Source: Porites lobata (lineage: Eukaryota > Cnidaria > Anthozoa > Scleractinia > Poritidae). From it: DNA of 64,000 nucleotides. The stretch is taken from assembly GCA_942486035.1 (NCBI GenBank), contig CALNXK010000039.1:1399001-1463000 (forward strand), written 5' to 3'. Within the stretch, counting starts at the first letter, position 1, and each line of letters opens with the position of its first letter. Positions 32,539-46,700 of the stretch are shown piece after piece. The notes beneath the pieces were generated by a model. That model worked only from the letters and a program-made list of their open reading frames with translations. It was not told where the DNA came from and made no database searches. A program made the translations under genes and the position numbers.

Positions 32539-35500
32539 TCATGACGGGCATTGATTTCCATATAAGTGGGCAAAATAACCATCGTTCCTTTTCAGCAAGA
32601 CTTCCGGTTTGTCCAGCTCGACAATCTTTCCTCGCTCCAAGACCATGACGCGGTCATAGTCGATAATCGTGCTCAGTCGATGTGGGATGGTGTTGACAGT
32701 GCAATCGATAAACCAGGTACGGATCACTTCCTGGATAAGACGATCAGTACGATAATCCACGCTGGATGTAGCTTCATCTATTATCACGATCTTACTTTTG
32801 TGTAGTAGCGCACGCGCAAATGAGATCAGCTGTCGTTCGCTGGGACCCAACGTCGCACTACAGTCCGCGAGGTCCTGGTACAACTGTTTTGGAAGACTCT
32901 CGACCCAGGACTTTAAGTGGCACTTCTCTAGTACTTCCCAGACTTCCTTCTCGCTGTGGTTTAGAAACGGATCGACGTTCATGCGCAGTGAACCCATGAA
33001 GAGAATTGGTTCCTTAGTGATAATTGACATGCCGCGCCTGCTTGCTTGAAGCTCAAGGTTGTTTATCCTAACACCATCAATTGTGACCTTTCCTCCGCAT
33101 TCTGGCATTCGAAAAAGAGCATTCACGATCGATGATTTACCGGTACCCGGTCGTCCAGCAATGCCCAACTTTTCCCCAGGCTGCACTGTGAAGGAGATAT
33201 CTTTCAGAACTCTTGATCCTTCTCTGCTGTAACTCAAAGAAACACATTCAAAACTGATTCCACCATCTTTAGGCCATGGTATTGGAGGCTGAATCTCGAT
33301 CGCGTACCCAGGCTCCCGTTCGATCTCAGAGCAGGCCAGGTTACGATCCACAGCACTCATGTAGTTTTCTACTTCTGCACAGCGTTTGATGCCATTCTGT
33401 GACATGTCAAGTGACAGCTGCAGGGCGTAGATCAGCGATAGAATTGTAAGCGCTGAAAAACCAATGAAATTGAAAGAGCCAGTTTCTTTCGGCCTTTAAC
33501 TGGAAGTAGTTTAAAGGTTAGAGGCACAGCCTACAGTAATGATACGTACCTGCATCTAACTTGACGTAAAATGCTCCAGCGGTTACTGCAATCACGAACA
33601 CCGCGCACACCATGTCGAGGCGGAACCTGATCCAGCCCCCGCAAGAAATGTTCGTGGAACATCCTTGACTGTGAGAGTCCTGGTAACTGAGTTAAAATCA
33701 AATAAATCACTTGGTAAGGATTTTTAATTCTAAATCTTTCGTTAAAAACATTTCTGTCTTCTGGATTAGCTTGCGCTGTGAGCCGTGCAAGAGAAACAAC
33801 AAAAATTTTTACAAACCCATAGAAGCCCTCCGTAAAGGCTTTCTGCATGCTGTGCGTCCTTATTGTCACCAGTCCAGTCAGCGTCTCGGAGAAATGACCA
33901 ACCACCGGTCTGCGGCAACTAATCTCCAGTTTCCTAACCTGGCGCGCGGTCTTTAGGTAGTAGCTCCAGAAAATGATAAATAAAACAAACAGCGGACCTC
34001 CCACCAGAAACACGCATGGGTTGAGAATTACAGGAAGCAAGAAGACTGAAATAGCGAACAATGTCATCTGAATCGAGACTAAGAACACACTCGGAAGAAG
34101 CTCATCCATACAACCGATATCTTTAGAGAAGCGATTCAAAATACTTGTTGTTGGATGTGTGTCAAAGAAGGCGATTGGCGCTTGAAGCACAGAAACAATC
34201 ATCTTTTGATGGAGACGTTCAGAGGAGCGAAGAGTTGTGGCGAAGAAAAATGATGCGCGTAAAATTGTCAGCATAAAAACTCCACCCACCATAGCAGCAT
34301 AAATGTACCAGCTCGTTTGATCCAAGGACAGACGTGACGCAAATTCACTCATGCGCAGTAACCAAATATCCGGGACAAGAATAGCCCCTGTTAGACAAAA
34401 GTAAAATAAAGCTTATAATATTCTTAAATAGATCTAACTTGCGTTATTTTCGCATTTTCCTTCCATTCTATTCCGAAGAGAAAAGAAGTGCTAGGAACTT
34501 TGAAGTTGGCGCACACAAAACCGCTACCCTCAATAGCAATGTACTTGGGCCTTGCGAATAAAATAGTTATTATAACTTGCGAGGCCTGCCATTGTTACAG
34601 ACTCTTATGCATGTTTACAAAACTTTGATCAGAGTTAATCTTCTAATGGTAAAGGGTACTTACCTTGAACACAGAAGGTAAAAATAGCAAAAACAACCAG
34701 GAAAGGAAGACAAGCGCCGTTTCTAAGATATTTCCAGTACACTGTTAAGGAAACAGGCCCCATCATTTCTTCTTCTTCAAACAGGTTTGACCGTGTTCGG
34801 TATTTTTCTTGGATTTCTTCCTCTATCACAAACTCCACGGTTTTATTCACAGGAATTTTTCTTTCCGGTTCTCTTGATCCTCCTGGCGAATGGAGCTTAA
34901 CAGATCTGTAACCCATAACTTGTGAGGTCACTTCATTTATTATGGTCCCTGCTCGCATGGTCAGGATTTGATCCACTCGCTCCACGAACTGCAACTGACG
35001 GCTCACGAGAATACGGACTCGCTTTGATAGTAGTCCACAAATGCATTTGGCGAAAACCTGTTCAGCTACTCTAGGTTCTACTGCACATAAAGGATCATCC
35101 AAAAGATAGATGTCAGCGTCTGAATATGCTGCTCTAGCGATGCCAATACAAGCTTGCTGATCGTGCGACAAAGTAAATCCATTGCTTCCTATAATTGTAA
35201 GGTCGCCATCAGAGAGCTTGTCGATGTCCTTTTGCAAGTTACAGGCATTGACTATAGCTTGATACCTGAACGGGTTATATTGCTTTCCAAATACAATGTT
35301 TTCCCTTAGGGTGTCGCTAAACACCCATGGAGTCTGTGGCACGTATGCGATCTTTCCGACGCTTGAGATCTGTCCCTCAGTTGGAGGGAGTTCCCCAAGA
35401 ATGGCCGCAAGGAGAGAGGACTTCCCACATCCCGCTGGACCATTAATAAGGGTCAGTTCTTTAGCGGTGGTCCCAAATGTTACATTTCTCAATGCTATTG

Positions 35501-36039
35501 ATCTATTCCCACTTCCCCAATAACAGGATACATTTTCAAAGGTTACGTGGAGATCACCTGATGGATTATCCGCGATATCGAGAGACTGCTGCTTGATGAG
35601 TGCGGGCTCATATTGAGGAACAGTCTTTCCGACTTTAATGTCGTTGGAGATCTTAGTCAAGTCCTCGTTGGAAAGGTACTCGGACATTTCCGCATCCGTC
35701 AGATCTAAGAAGGATCGAATCTTAGAGCGTGTTCTCTTTCTACTGTAGCTTCCCTCGGAGTAAACCGTTTCTTCGAGTTCTAGGAACGATTGAATTCTCC
35801 CAAGCGAACCAGCTGCAGCACCTATGAAGTTTACACCAGCAGCAAAAGTTGATGAGGCAGACAAGCGAATGGTTCTGATAAACGCGAGCACCATAAAAAT
35901 GTTGTAGGTGCTGAGCTCAACTCCAGTGATGATTAGGGTCGTCAGGGAGATAAAACATGCCACAATGGAGCTAGTATGAAGAAAGGTCGCAAATGTAGAC
36001 AAAATGGCACTCTTCTGGCGCACGTACTGAAGTTCTTTT
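32539..36039 (-). CDS. ABC transporter, subfamily C (MRP4-like), partial at 5' end, atypical ATP sites
   Basis: Four exons join in phase on the minus strand: 36039-34664, 34387-33813, 33679-33550 and 33452-32539 (stop). Exon 1 starts at an acceptor (TTCGTTATAG), so upstream exons existed or exist. It encodes the end of TMD1 (RKELQYVRQKSAILS, then two membrane segments), a linker and NBD1. Exons 2-3 encode TMD2 (RLHQKMIVSVLQAPIAFFD, ILNRFSKDIGCMDELLP). Exon 4 encodes NBD2. NBD1 has Walker A GPAGCGKSS, Q-loop YVPQTPW and Walker B DIYLLDD, but its signature is LSHDQ rather than LSGGQ, its D-loop is CAVE, and the H-loop reads LVSRQL with Arg for His. NBD2 has Walker A GRPGTGKSS, Walker B IVIIDEATSSVD and an H-loop with His (TIPHRL), but the Q-loop Gln is Lys (ITKEP) and the signature is LGPSERQ. 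ABCC4-type proteins export organic anions and cyclic nucleotides. Substrate and activity of this one cannot be inferred. The donor at 33812 (GTAAAA) is the least certain junction. Confidence 0.85.
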
Positions 36040-37200
36040 CTATAACGAATAAATATAAAAGGAAAAAAATAACAACAAGCTTGGGGTTGATTTTGGTTGA
36101 ATATCACTGATTTTTTTACTAATGGGTTCCGTGTTTACTTTTAGTGAGTGAGACTGCATGTTCTTCAAAACGTGAAATTTTATGGTATAGTAAGAGGCGC
36201 ATGCTATTTTCTCTTGAAATTAATCCTTAATTTTTGACGTGTTAAACAACGAATTTGATAAAGCCGTGAAGTTTTTTCTATCAAAACGTGGTTATGCGCA
36301 CATCTTAAGTATGAACCGACTATTTTTTGTGTGTTTTTTTTATCTTTTTAACATCAAACTCAACGCGACAACTGGGGCCAGGTCTCGCGTTTGGCTTCGT
36401 GAACAAGAGAACTGGGTACGAGATTAGGGATTTCATTGACCTCTAGGGCGAGGAGCGAGGGGGTGCTTGCGTAGCGTAAGTCAGTGAAGAACAAACAAGT
36501 TCAGCTCTACAGTTTTGACTGAACGCGGGCAAATCAGGCTATTTTTGACTACGTTTTGAGCCGTTTTGTCTATTAAGCCACTTTTTGAACTCGATATAAA
36601 TGGTTCAGCAACGACTAGACCAAGTAACTGATAGTTTTGGGCTTTCAGACTGTCAAGAGTTAACCAGTCAAAAACGTCGAGACGTGACATCGTAAAAATT
36701 TATTTGGTGGATCAACGTGGTCCGGCCACTGTCCGAAATTTATTTTGAGCCATGTTATCATTATTAGACAATTATGTGACACAGTCAACTTTAGTCACTT
36801 TAAGGCCGCACTTTTGTCAGCTTGAAGTCCAATTTAATCTTCTGTAATGCTCTTTTTGATTGTCAATCTTTTACTGAGTATACATGCTTATCTCGTCCTA
36901 GGAGAAGTGTACTTTATTGCATTTGGCTAAAATTCGTGTCTTACGAGTCATATGAGAAAGTGTGAAAGCAATTCAGTTAAGAAATGATATCCAATGCGCG
37001 TGTTCGACAGCTTACTGTGTCTCTATAAATTAAAGTTTTACAAAAGAGCGGTAACCGAATTTAGTTTTTTGCGCTATGACAATGATCCCGGCCAATAAAA
37101 AGTAGAAAGAGATCAAAAACAATGTCCAAAAACATGTTAAAAAACCAAGCTTTTCTTCGTGACAGAGGTGATTAGCCATTGACGGCTTTTAACGTTTTGT
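36040..37200. other. No exon recognised upstream of the ABCC gene
   Basis: The missing first membrane-domain exons should lie here or further right on the minus strand. No segment with the expected conserved block (LSNDV-type) was recognised between here and the KIND gene at 43721. Confidence 0.4.
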
Positions 37201-37715
<515 letters not shown>

Positions 37716-38357
37716 AACTTTATATTATTGGTGGATAGCAAAAGACTTGATTAACCTTCGCTGGTTTATGATATGGCATAGATAGGAAAAATTGATTTGG
37801 TGTTACACTCGAACTTTGTTAGGCCGTTTTCTTGCAAATTGCAGCTCGATTTTCCCTGGCAATGACTGTACCTTTTCCCAATACTTTATTATGTAGTAAT
37901 CAAATGAATAAACGTGAATATTAGGAATGATTTGCAAGAGTTCTTTTGTTTCTGCTAATTAAGCATTTTTCTATCTGCATGACTGAAAATAGAGTTCGCA
38001 AAAATAGAGTAAGTAAAAGTCTTTAGGTCAGTCTCACTCTCTACTGATCACCAAACCAGCTCCGAGATAGATTAATCGAAGGACAAAATTTAAAATTGCG
38101 ATGTCGGTGTTTCGCTACGTTTTTTTGCGGTGATGCGGTGTTTGTTATTTTTTTCCTCGGTGTTCCAGTGTGGACAGTCCCCCAATGTCCCCCTCATTAT
38201 TATACCTTAAACCCTTACGGAACATTAATACATTTCTTCACATAATTTATAAATCGAAAAAGAAAACAAACTTGTTATGCATTCTAAACAACGTCTTTCA
38301 ATATAGCAAGATTCAAACACGAAAATGAAATGCGATGAAAAGCATTAAAACAGAAAA

Positions 38358-38490
38358 AAATTTGGAATCCAGCCCTTTTTGGAATCCGGAATCCACTGAG
38401 CTGCAATCCGGAATCCAGTACTCGGAATCCGGAATCCACAGGGTGGAATCCAGAATCCAAGACTGTCATGGATTCCCTTACATGGGGGGA
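38358..38490 (-). repeat. GGAATCC-rich interspersed repeat (inverted relative to 17716)
   Basis: GGAATCCGGAATCC occurs repeatedly, and the right boundary GGATTCCCTTACATGGGG is the inverse of the left boundary at 17716-17735. No ORF. Confidence 0.8.
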
Positions 38491-41400
38491 TTATGAGCTG
38501 TGATAACAACACAACACGCTAAGGAACTTGTTCCTTTTATTTCTATTATGCTGTAAATGTATATGTAATCACATTGCCATAGCTGTACATTTCCAGTCAA
38601 AGCGATTCAAATAGGACTCGAGAAACTGCTTATCAACCAAGGAAGTCCCCGAAAGTGGAAATTTCGATGCTTTTAGCGCACAAGTTTCTTTTTATCATCT
38701 TAATGTCCGACTCGCGCCTTCCTTAAGGGCATAACTAAATTCAGTAGTCAATTCCCTAAGGTCGTTTCCAGCCCACGACAAGCCATTAATTAGCGTAACC
38801 AAAAGCAAATTGCTTACTTTAGTGACTCACAGCTTGTATACTACAACTGTGTATCTCATGTAAACTAGAAGTTTATCACTGAAAAAGGCTACCAGTCGCT
38901 TCTTTGATCGTAGGGAGAGAGTTCAAGAATGCCTTTATAAGAATCTTCAGAAGTTTAACTGGGTAAAGCGATCATCGTGTTGGTAGGTTGTAATCAATGG
39001 TTAGTCTTATTTTAGTGACAGTAATCTGTTATTAAGACTGTCTCTACGTAAAACCACTATATTTAGGCTTAATTAAAACTGGAAGTATGTCTTTTTATTA
39101 TTTACCCGTTTTATTATCGCTACCCTAAGAGTAGCTAATAGTACCTCGCTGCCAAGTGAAAACAGTCCCTTGTAATCTATATGGTGAGAACTTTTATATT
39201 TAGCTATAAACAGCCGACGAAAAAAAAGGCTTTTCGCTCAAGCTGTCTTGTATTTGAATCGTAGATGAGTGAATTCTTTGACAAAGTGTCGTCACTGATT
39301 AAGTACAAAATATTACTTTGTAAAACGTCGTTTGTTCCTGTTGAATGTTAAACTGTATTTTGGCGTTTTCGCTATCGACCATCTTCATCCTGTAACGTTT
39401 TGACAGCATTCAGTTTTGCTTCGCGCCGAAAACGTAGAACGAGCAAGACGTTTTGCTCCGTATAAATCCATTTTTTTCTAAAATAGTTGGCACGCATGCT
39501 CTCCAAGTTTAAGTTTTTTCTCCCACTTGATTGTGTCTTGCACGTTCATGTGTCGGGTCTTCAAAAAACAGACATTGAGAAAGATTTTATTCACGTGATC
39601 GCTAATTGATCGGTAACTCCACTTCTTTAATTTGTATAAGAGACTTTGGCACGAGAATTGCTCAGTTCGTTAGAGCACACTTCTGAAACATAGGATATGT
39701 CTATAGACGCAGATACTAGAGTTAAAACCTTATTCGAAGGACTTCGGGACCCCTGCGGGAGCCTTTTTTATACACGACTGTATTGTCTTAACACACTTTT
39801 TCGTCCTGGGTGCTTGACAATAGTTTTTTCTTACTAGGTCTTAGACTAGCGCACGTTTTCAATTCGCCGTCTACCGTACCATTTTAACTGTTTACTCGGT
39901 CTTTTCTGAGTTAATGCAACAATAAACACATGTTGTATACCTGGTTTTCTTTTGAAAGTATATAATGGTCACCATTTATGTCTAAGATTAAATACCGTAA
40001 GCTTTTCTTTCGTTTTTAATATTCAGTAGCGATCCCTCTCTCTGTGTTAATAAACAATTAAGTTTTCTCTTGTATTGACAGTCTTTATGATTCTGAAGGA
40101 TAGTTCGGTTCTTCAGCTCGGTATGTTTTGTTCCTCTTCAGCGCTTTGATTTCCTTCGGTTTAAACATGCAATTTTGTTAAAAATTTAAACTTGTTTAAT
40201 TATGAATGTACTGCACATGTTAATTTATGCTTATATCCGTACGCTACAACATTACGTAACAAGATTTTAGCACGTACACACTCGACCTGCATGCAAAGCT
40301 ATCTTTTACTTTATTCGTTTCATAGTTCTTCGAGTGATAGCATTGTGATCATGTTAGCAGATAATATTTCGATGCAAAAGCTAAATGCTGATTCACTTCA
40401 TTTTCGTAGTAGTAGTTTGATTGCATTCTTAATTGATTGAAATGTGTTCTTCCAAACGAACGTTTTGAGTTGCTTGTTTGTGGATAACTTTTGCGAAGAA
40501 AATAATTTTGGGTTTACTCTTTTCGACAAGGAGCTAGAGAGCTTTGTGTGTGCGAGTAAACAATCTTCAGTGTGTGTAACTACTTTGTTTCCCTTGTAAT
40601 CCTTCACGAAGACTTTTACATCGCGATTTACACGATTCAACACAAAGTGCTGATTCCTAACCACAAACAATGAAACCCTCCCGAAGGAATCTTGCACTTT
40701 TTTGTTATCGAAATTTCTGGACATTGAGGCAATTGGAAGTGATTTAAGACAAGACGTATTGAAACGTTTTCATTACTTGACTTTTAAAGTTTCGAAAAGT
40801 TCGGGCCAGTTTGCTTGACTTGTACAAAGAAACCGCTTATACAACCTAATTCCCGATGGTACTGTTAGCGGGGCTATTGTATATTATAGTGTAAAGGAAT
40901 GTTAAAATTGAAAGGGTCGGATCACGCTTTGTGCTTGACAAATGAACAGGAATAACCTTTAGCCATGCATTTTCTTTTTTGCCCACGATGTCGTGTGTAT
41001 TAAAGTTTACTTACGAAATTGACTTCAGTTAGGATCAATTTGTTTTGAGTTAACGTTAGTTAACGCTAGTGCAAACCGTGCATGCTTGCCTAATGAGTAC
41101 TTTTGTTTTCTTGGTCTCAGAAGTGTTTGGTAGATAATCTATAGGTGCGGGATCGCCCCGATCTCGACCCCTTTTGGTCGTAATTTTCTGGGTTTTTTTC
41201 CGCATACAGCTCATTGGTTCCTCAAAACTATGTACTAGTTCTTTGCGTCAGTTTTCAGTTTTTAAAAATGTTTTTGGCTAAGCAGAGCTTACATACAGAA
41301 GTACAGTATCATAACGGGAAAGATTATTTTCTTTTGTATTGTAAAAGATATATATGCTTTGATATCCTTTTCTAAACACAAATTGCATTTAAATTATTCA

Positions 41401-43720
41401 TGACTGAGATGGAATAAGACTGGGACAAGTAATTTCGTGCCAGTTTCAGTGTAAGAACTTGAAAACATTGGCGCTCCTTTTCGAAATAGAACCTTCCTTC
41501 CCCATAGTGTGAACAGCTGTTTGGCCTTGGGTGAAAAAGCAGCGGGCTTTGAAAAGCTTTCTCGGAAGAGAGTGTCACGTCAACGAGAACACAGACTTGT
41601 TGACGCAAAATGGGGAAAAAAATGAGAAATTAGAACCGAGACTTGATGTTCCAGCATTCCTAGAGTACAACTTAAAAATACAGTTATTTCAAAGACACTA
41701 TAGTTATGCGACCTGCGTTAAACTTTGTCTGAGTGAATGCATTCTTAATTTGACCCCAAAAGTTCTCCCTTCTGTTTTAAACCTTGGTGAATAGCTCCGA
41801 ACGTAATCTTCACTAAAAATGAAAAACAAATGGTCATAATGCGATTGCGAAAAGCCTGAAAACTTCAGGACTTGAAAACTATAATTACGGTAGTTAGTAC
41901 AAAGAGACGATTTTTTTTTCGACCCACGTTTGTCCTAGTCGATGCCGGCATTGTTTTAAATTAACTGTGCCCTGAAAGTCGACCCTTGTGTTTTAAGTCC
42001 TATTTAATACCACCGAACATAATCTCCATTTTAAATGAAATATAAAAAAAAAATGGACACCGCATTTATGCACGCAATTGCTGCAATGGCGAAAAGAAGG
42101 CTGAAAAAAATCATGACTTCAAAGAGACTCGGACGCCACCTGCGCGTTTTACCGCCTCTAACCAACTGAGTCATGAAGTGAAAGAAATGCCTTGATCAAC
42201 TGAGTTGACCTGGTCGTTTTACCACCGTAAAATTATTGAAAAGCTGACATTTTTCAAGTGATAGCCTTTGGTCAGAGGGAGCTGTTAAAGCCCCTGATGT
42301 TTGGAGAGGGTCAGTTGTGGATATATGTGTTTCTGTGGAAAGTGAATTTGAATGGTGTATGAAGTACATCATATGCTGTCAAATCTGATATTAAGCAGGC
42401 ATCCTTTATTAACTTGTCTTAGGTATCAGTAAGTCCCAGGTCCTCCTCCCCCCATATTTTCTGTGAAACAAATCTGTCTTTGGTGTTCATTTGAACACTC
42501 ACAAACGTTTTCAAGGCTCAACTCTACTGAGGGCACTGTCCCTTATGTTCTTCTTTCTACTTTCATCTCCGTTTGGCCTAGAGTCCTCGCATTCAACTTT
42601 TAGAATTTAACGGGATGTTTCAAGATGTGAACTCGTGGCATCGTAGAAAACTACCGCTCAATAACTTTCGACGTCTGTCTGTTAAAGTAATTGAAAATTA
42701 GGTTTTGCGGTAAATTTGATAAATAAAGGGCTAGGAAATTCACGTGTCGCACGTGAGAATTAAAGATATAAGGCGTTGTTTTCACGTGCGCAAGTAATGA
42801 AATAAAAGGCTTGAGCTTAGTTGAGACTAGGCTTTCTCGTGAATGAGCTCCTGTTTTTTTTCCTGAAAACCCTCTTTTAATAACAAAACCAATGACAATG
42901 GAAAGCGCATTAAGTGATTTGAGCTTAGTGACCGACATCAAAGTAAACGCGCAAAACTCAGACAGATAACCTATTCATTACCTAATGGGCCCTGTTAAGG
43001 TAATTTTTCGACAAGCGCCTTGGCCTTAAAACAGCGACATAAGACGGCTGAAATGACGAGACAAGCTCAAAATACAATAGAATTTACCGATAGGGACTTA
43101 ACACGCCCCTTCCTTTTTCAAGCGGTATTAGGAACAAAAGCGTCCCGGTTTTGACAGTAAAATGCTTGGGATGTACTTGTGTTTTTGCCGCTTTCGTGGC
43201 AAAACAATTTTTTATTTGCGTTAACCAAAATCCCGACTAACTTTTCGAGCTTTTTTTTTATTAACCTAAAATTAACTGAGCTTTCAACGGGTTGCAACCT
43301 TTCTGTCGTGATATAGACAAAATTACTGTAACTTAATAACTGGATATTTGTCCGCTACTTTTATTCGAAGGGTCATACGGACAATGGTATAGTATTGATC
43401 CATCATTGTTAAAGCCCTAAACGTTTTAGAAATCATTGCGAGCCACCATTCAAAAGCGCAAAAAAAAAAAATAAAAGAATAGGCAAGCTCATGGACCTAC
43501 GTCCGTGAGCAGAAAAACAAACATTAATCATTTCAGTGCTTCAGTTTCGTTTTCTGATAGGCTTGTTTAAGACATCATAAGTTTGACAGAATTTTCGACT
43601 TTAACAAATTTTTACATATTTCTCTCAGGAATAATTATCCCACATAAACATAATGATGAACCAGTCCCATCAAACACCAAATACTTACGGCCACAAATAT
43701 ATTTTTCTTCCCTTTTGCAG
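38491..43720. other. No gene recognised (5.2 kb); upstream of the KIND-domain gene
   Basis: Long AT-rich stretch between the ABCC gene region and the KIND gene. It probably includes the promoter and 5' UTR exon(s) of the gene starting at 43721, and possibly unrecognised ABCC exons on the other strand. A faint tRNA-like D-arm occurs at about 39660. No supported coding segment was found; the open frames at 40192-40724, 41372-41794 and 42651-42941 lack any signature. Confidence 0.4.
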
Positions 43721-43766
43721 ATGAACTAGGTCGCTAACATCGCACCATCCGTGCTGCTATAAGGAA

Positions 43767-46700
43767 ATGGACTTGAAAACATTTCTCCAAAGCAACGTTG
43801 CCTTACCACCTCGTCCTAGGAGGAGACGACACAGTATCGCTGACCTTCGTTTCGTGTATAATCTTCATGATATTCCAGAAAGACCAGAGGAGGAGGAAGA
43901 GGTTGAAAAAGAACCGCGACGACGCTCAACGGGAAGTTGTGCAAAGAATGAAAGGGATAGATCGGCTAGCGACCCGCCCGGTAATCGTTCACCCAAAGAC
44001 TGCGATAGTGCGGTTATTAATATCCCTGGGAATCCATCCACTGATTTTTCTGTAAGTCCATCTGACCTCACCAAGAACACATCAAGAGAGGCGAATGAAA
44101 TCGCAGCCTTTCCATCTGGGGATGAGGACAGAGGAGCAGCATTTCAACGATGCTACAAGCGATCTTCTAGTGTAGACGAAGATGTTGTAAAAGAAGCTGT
44201 GTCTACCTACGTTCTTTCATACACAGACGAAGATGGTAACGTAATAAGTGCTGATGAAGTCTCTCCATCAAACACAGGGTCATCTTCTCCCAGCGACGAA
44301 GATTTAGGCATGTCTGAGATGTTACGGAAAGTCGAGGCCCAATCCCCTATGACAATGACTCGATCCAGACGAGGTAGTGCCATAGACCAGGATGTTGTTG
44401 AACGAATCACTTGCCTGACACCTATAGTAGAGTCTAGCCGCTCCAGCAGCTTGGCAAGCGTGGTGGCCAATGTGAATGGTCGTGAAAATTCACCGGAGAA
44501 CTGCAATAAAAGTGAAAGAGCTATTCTAGGATCGAGCAATATATCCCAAAAAAATTTTGATAAAAATCAAGAAATGCTCGAGAGGATTATCAAATCTCCT
44601 AATTTAACGAGAAGAGGATCTATTAGCGAAGTCCTTAACTCATTGTCAGCTCAGGCTGAACTCGGCAGTGATCCCGCGAGACAGAATACCAAAGAGAATG
44701 GCTGTGAAAATTCAACTGGGGACTGTAATAAAAATGAGGGAGCTTTTCAGGGATCGAACAGCACGTCTCCAAAAGTATCTGATAAAAATCAGGAAATACT
44801 CGAGAGGATTATCAAATCTCCTAATTTAACGAGAAGAGGATCTTTAAGCGAAGTCCTTTGCTCATTGTCACCACAGTTTGACCTCAGTAGCGATCCCGCA
44901 AGACAGAATACCAGAAAGGGCCTCTCTTCCCATTTCGAGAACGATTCGAACTTCAGGGCACAAAACGATAAACCTGAAAAGCTCATAAATCCTCTGTCAA
45001 AAGGCAGCGATGTAATGCTTTCCCAACAGTCACCTGAACAGAAAAAAGGTCCTTGGAGTCCACTCTCTCCACTAAAAGTTAATGCTGAGCATTATCAACA
45101 ATCAAAACTTCAGGAAAAATGCGATGTTAGTGGCACTTCACCCAAAGGTGTCGACAAACAGAAGGTCATATTGTCCATGCCTGAAAATGGAGCCGAATGC
45201 GACCTCCCAAACAAAGACAAAGACAGTCTACTTGGAAGGATAATTAAAAGTCCATGTCTTACCAGAAGAGGCTCTATCGGAAATGTCCTTAACGTCTTGT
45301 CTCCAAGCCCAATGAGAAAGTGTCCATCGCCTTCACCCTTTATAACCAAATATAATGCTGAAGATGTTTGTTCGGACTCTACGAAGGCTCAAGATGTGAA
45401 ACAATCGTCTGGTGCACCCAAACCGAAAGGGCTATTGGCAATCGTTCAGAAACACGTGCTGAACCACACCCAGAAGATACAGCGAAAAAGGCGAAATTCC
45501 ATTGCTTCCACATCACCTCATACGGGAGCTTTAGAAATCTCTTTAAGAGATTCTTTTGACACTGAGATGAACTATTCTACCGTAAAGTCGACTTTATCAG
45601 CATCTCAAAACAATGCTAAACAGTTTTCGAACCGAATCAGTAACAGCAAGAGTAGCAGCACTTACAAGCAACAAAATGGGCAGCTAAGAACACAGATCGC
45701 TAGTCAAAAGGACATAAAACAAATAATCGGTAAAAACGCTTCTGTGGCGAACTCGAATTTATCAACACCCACTATTAATTCGAGCGAAAACAGCAATAAT
45801 AGAGGCAGTCGTAACCAAAACAACGAGCAGCTAAATGCGAAGATCACAAATCATAGGGATGTAAAACAGAAAATCGATTCTAACTCACTTAACACAAAAT
45901 CAGCTATATCGGCTACATGTAATTCCTTTTTGAGCGACGGCAGCAATAATAGCAGCAGTGACAGGCAACACAATGAACAGCTGAATGCGCAGAACACTAA
46001 GCACGAGAAAGTAAAGCACACGAGCAATACTAATTCGTTTTTCGTGATGTCGACTGCAGCAGCACCTCCAAATGATACCTCTTTAAGCGACTACAGCAAC
46101 AGAAGCAGCAGTCGGAACCAGCAGAACGAGCAGCTGAATGTTGAAGGCAGTCCCTTTGGACGTGGCGAAAATAATTTTAGTACTCCAACGCCAGCTGCTT
46201 ATGGCGCACACACAGAAAGTCCCCAAACAAGCTACATTAATGGCCTCTTGTCTTCTACATCTAGACGACTCGTTGGTTGCGAAAGCATAGATGTCGCTGG
46301 ATTACAGTCGGATTTAGCCTCAGTAAAGCCAGCGCAGAGAAAAATAAGCGCTCCAGCAGCACCAAAGAGCGTCGATTCCCCACAACGCAAAACTAGCGTA
46401 AATATCATCAAAAGAGCGCCTATTACTTTTGTGATCTCAAACAAAAAGGATGAGGAAACCGGAGTAAGAGAAAACGGATCGGAGTGCCTAATGGATCGTG
46501 GCGTGTCTTTCACAAATTCAAGATTCCTTCCCATAAGCCAGAAGGAGGCCAAAGAGAATTCTTTGATGAAAGAAGAAGAGGCATCTAATTTGTCGAATAA
46601 AACGGTTAATTCTACCGTCACGATGAGTTCACGCGTAACTGTCCACGGTGGAGGCGGAACCACTGTTCGTAAAACAGGAGTTGCTGGAATACAAAATCCT

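Noticed and set aside
39649..39770. tRNA-like D-arm (GCTCAGTTCGTTAGAGC) with later GAGTTAAAACC
   Set aside because: No acceptor or T stem pairs, and the spacing is wrong. At best it is a very old tRNA-derived repeat.
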